A stretch of DNA of 64,000 bases from Staphylococcus croceilyticus. Lineage in GTDB: Bacteria; Bacillota; Bacilli; Staphylococcales; Staphylococcaceae. Every line of letters begins with the position of its first letter. Position 1 is the first letter of the stretch. The position numbers and the translations under genes are program-made. Under the pieces are notes generated by a model that ran no database searches, was not told the DNA's origin, and was given only the letters and a program-made list of their open reading frames with translations. Location of the stretch: positions 1 to 64,000 of the forward strand of contig NZ_PPRD01000061.1 in assembly GCF_002902575.1 (NCBI RefSeq). Reading direction: 5' to 3'. Shown piece by piece: positions 63,872-64,000 of this stretch.

Positions 63872-63884
63872 TATTTTATCTATC

Positions 63885-64000
63885 TTAATCACGTTTAATT
63901 GATGCTTCATTTTCAAGAGAAGACGTATCAGAAGTTGTTGAATGATTAAATTTAGGATGTTTAATCAACATCGCGGTAATCCACGCAGTAATCGGAATGC
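63885..64000 (-). CDS. C-terminus of a membrane protein, cut by the window edge
   Basis: The minus frame is open from the right edge to TAA at 63887-63885. The 37 visible residues begin with a hydrophobic segment (IPITAWITAMLIKHPKF) and end in a polar tail (STTSDTSSLENEASIKRD), as in the last helix and cytoplasmic tail of a transporter. The family cannot be told from this part. Confidence 0.6.
   Translation of the reverse strand, partial: IPITAWITAMLIKHPKFNHSTTSDTSSLENEASIKRD

Overview
The window is a chromosomal segment of a Staphylococcus, most likely a coagulase-negative species. The evidence is low G+C content, strong AGGAGG-type ribosome binding sites, and staphylococcal gene order: a met T-box operon, then spo0J-mscS-DUF951-ychF-rpsF-ssb-rpsR, ahpCF, nfrA-tcyP, xpt-pbuX-guaB-guaA, a psm-alpha locus beside mpsAB, mccAB-metNPQ, and sle1. 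No rRNA, tRNA, insertion sequence, complete prophage or CRISPR array was seen.

Layout. 1-4.8 kb: the end of an unidentified gene, two tiny convergent membrane-peptide genes missed by long-ORF calling, and an OpuA-type compatible-solute ABC transporter with a fused permease/binding protein. 4.9-6.8 kb: VOC, DinB and inositol-monophosphatase family genes. 6.9-14.7 kb: the minus-strand metI-metC-metF-metE-cyclase operon behind a long methionine T-box leader with a CodY-like box at its promoter. 15-20 kb: chromosome partitioning (ParB), MscS, YchF and the S6-SSB-S18 operon. 20-28 kb: small stress, membrane and lipoprotein genes, including a broken GRAM-domain gene. 27.8-36 kb: ahpCF with a PerR box, nfrA, the TcyP cystine transporter, a Par-like DUF536 protein and a sigma-B-type stress gene. 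36-41.4 kb: guanine-riboswitch-controlled purine salvage and GMP synthesis.

41.4-44.6 kb is the most accessory-like part. A segment of about 1.3 kb holding a coiled-coil protein and a lipoprotein lies between two copies of the guaA 3'-end/terminator sequence. One 36-bp block is identical and the flank is degenerate, which suggests a relic of a SaPI-type island. Beyond it lies a 20-residue phenol-soluble-modulin-alpha-like peptide gene. A convergent transcription unit of about 200 nt, with its own promoter and terminator, ends beside it and resembles Teg41 of S. aureus in position.

44.6-49.2 kb encodes MpsA/MpsB (a DabB/DabA-type bicarbonate system) with a DUF2294 gene behind a long leader. 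49.3-56 kb carries acetyltransferase, PAP2, patatin, esterase, GRAM, NSS-transporter and pentapeptide-repeat genes. 56-61 kb is sulfur metabolism: mccAB converts homocysteine to cysteine, and metNPQ imports methionine. The end holds the Sle1 amidase, a STAR-like repeat, a NUDIX gene, a GNAT gene and a truncated membrane-protein gene.

Many genes connect through sulfur and redox balance: Met synthesis, Met uptake, transsulfuration, cystine uptake, AhpCF and NfrA. All functional names come from reading the sequence; no database search was run.
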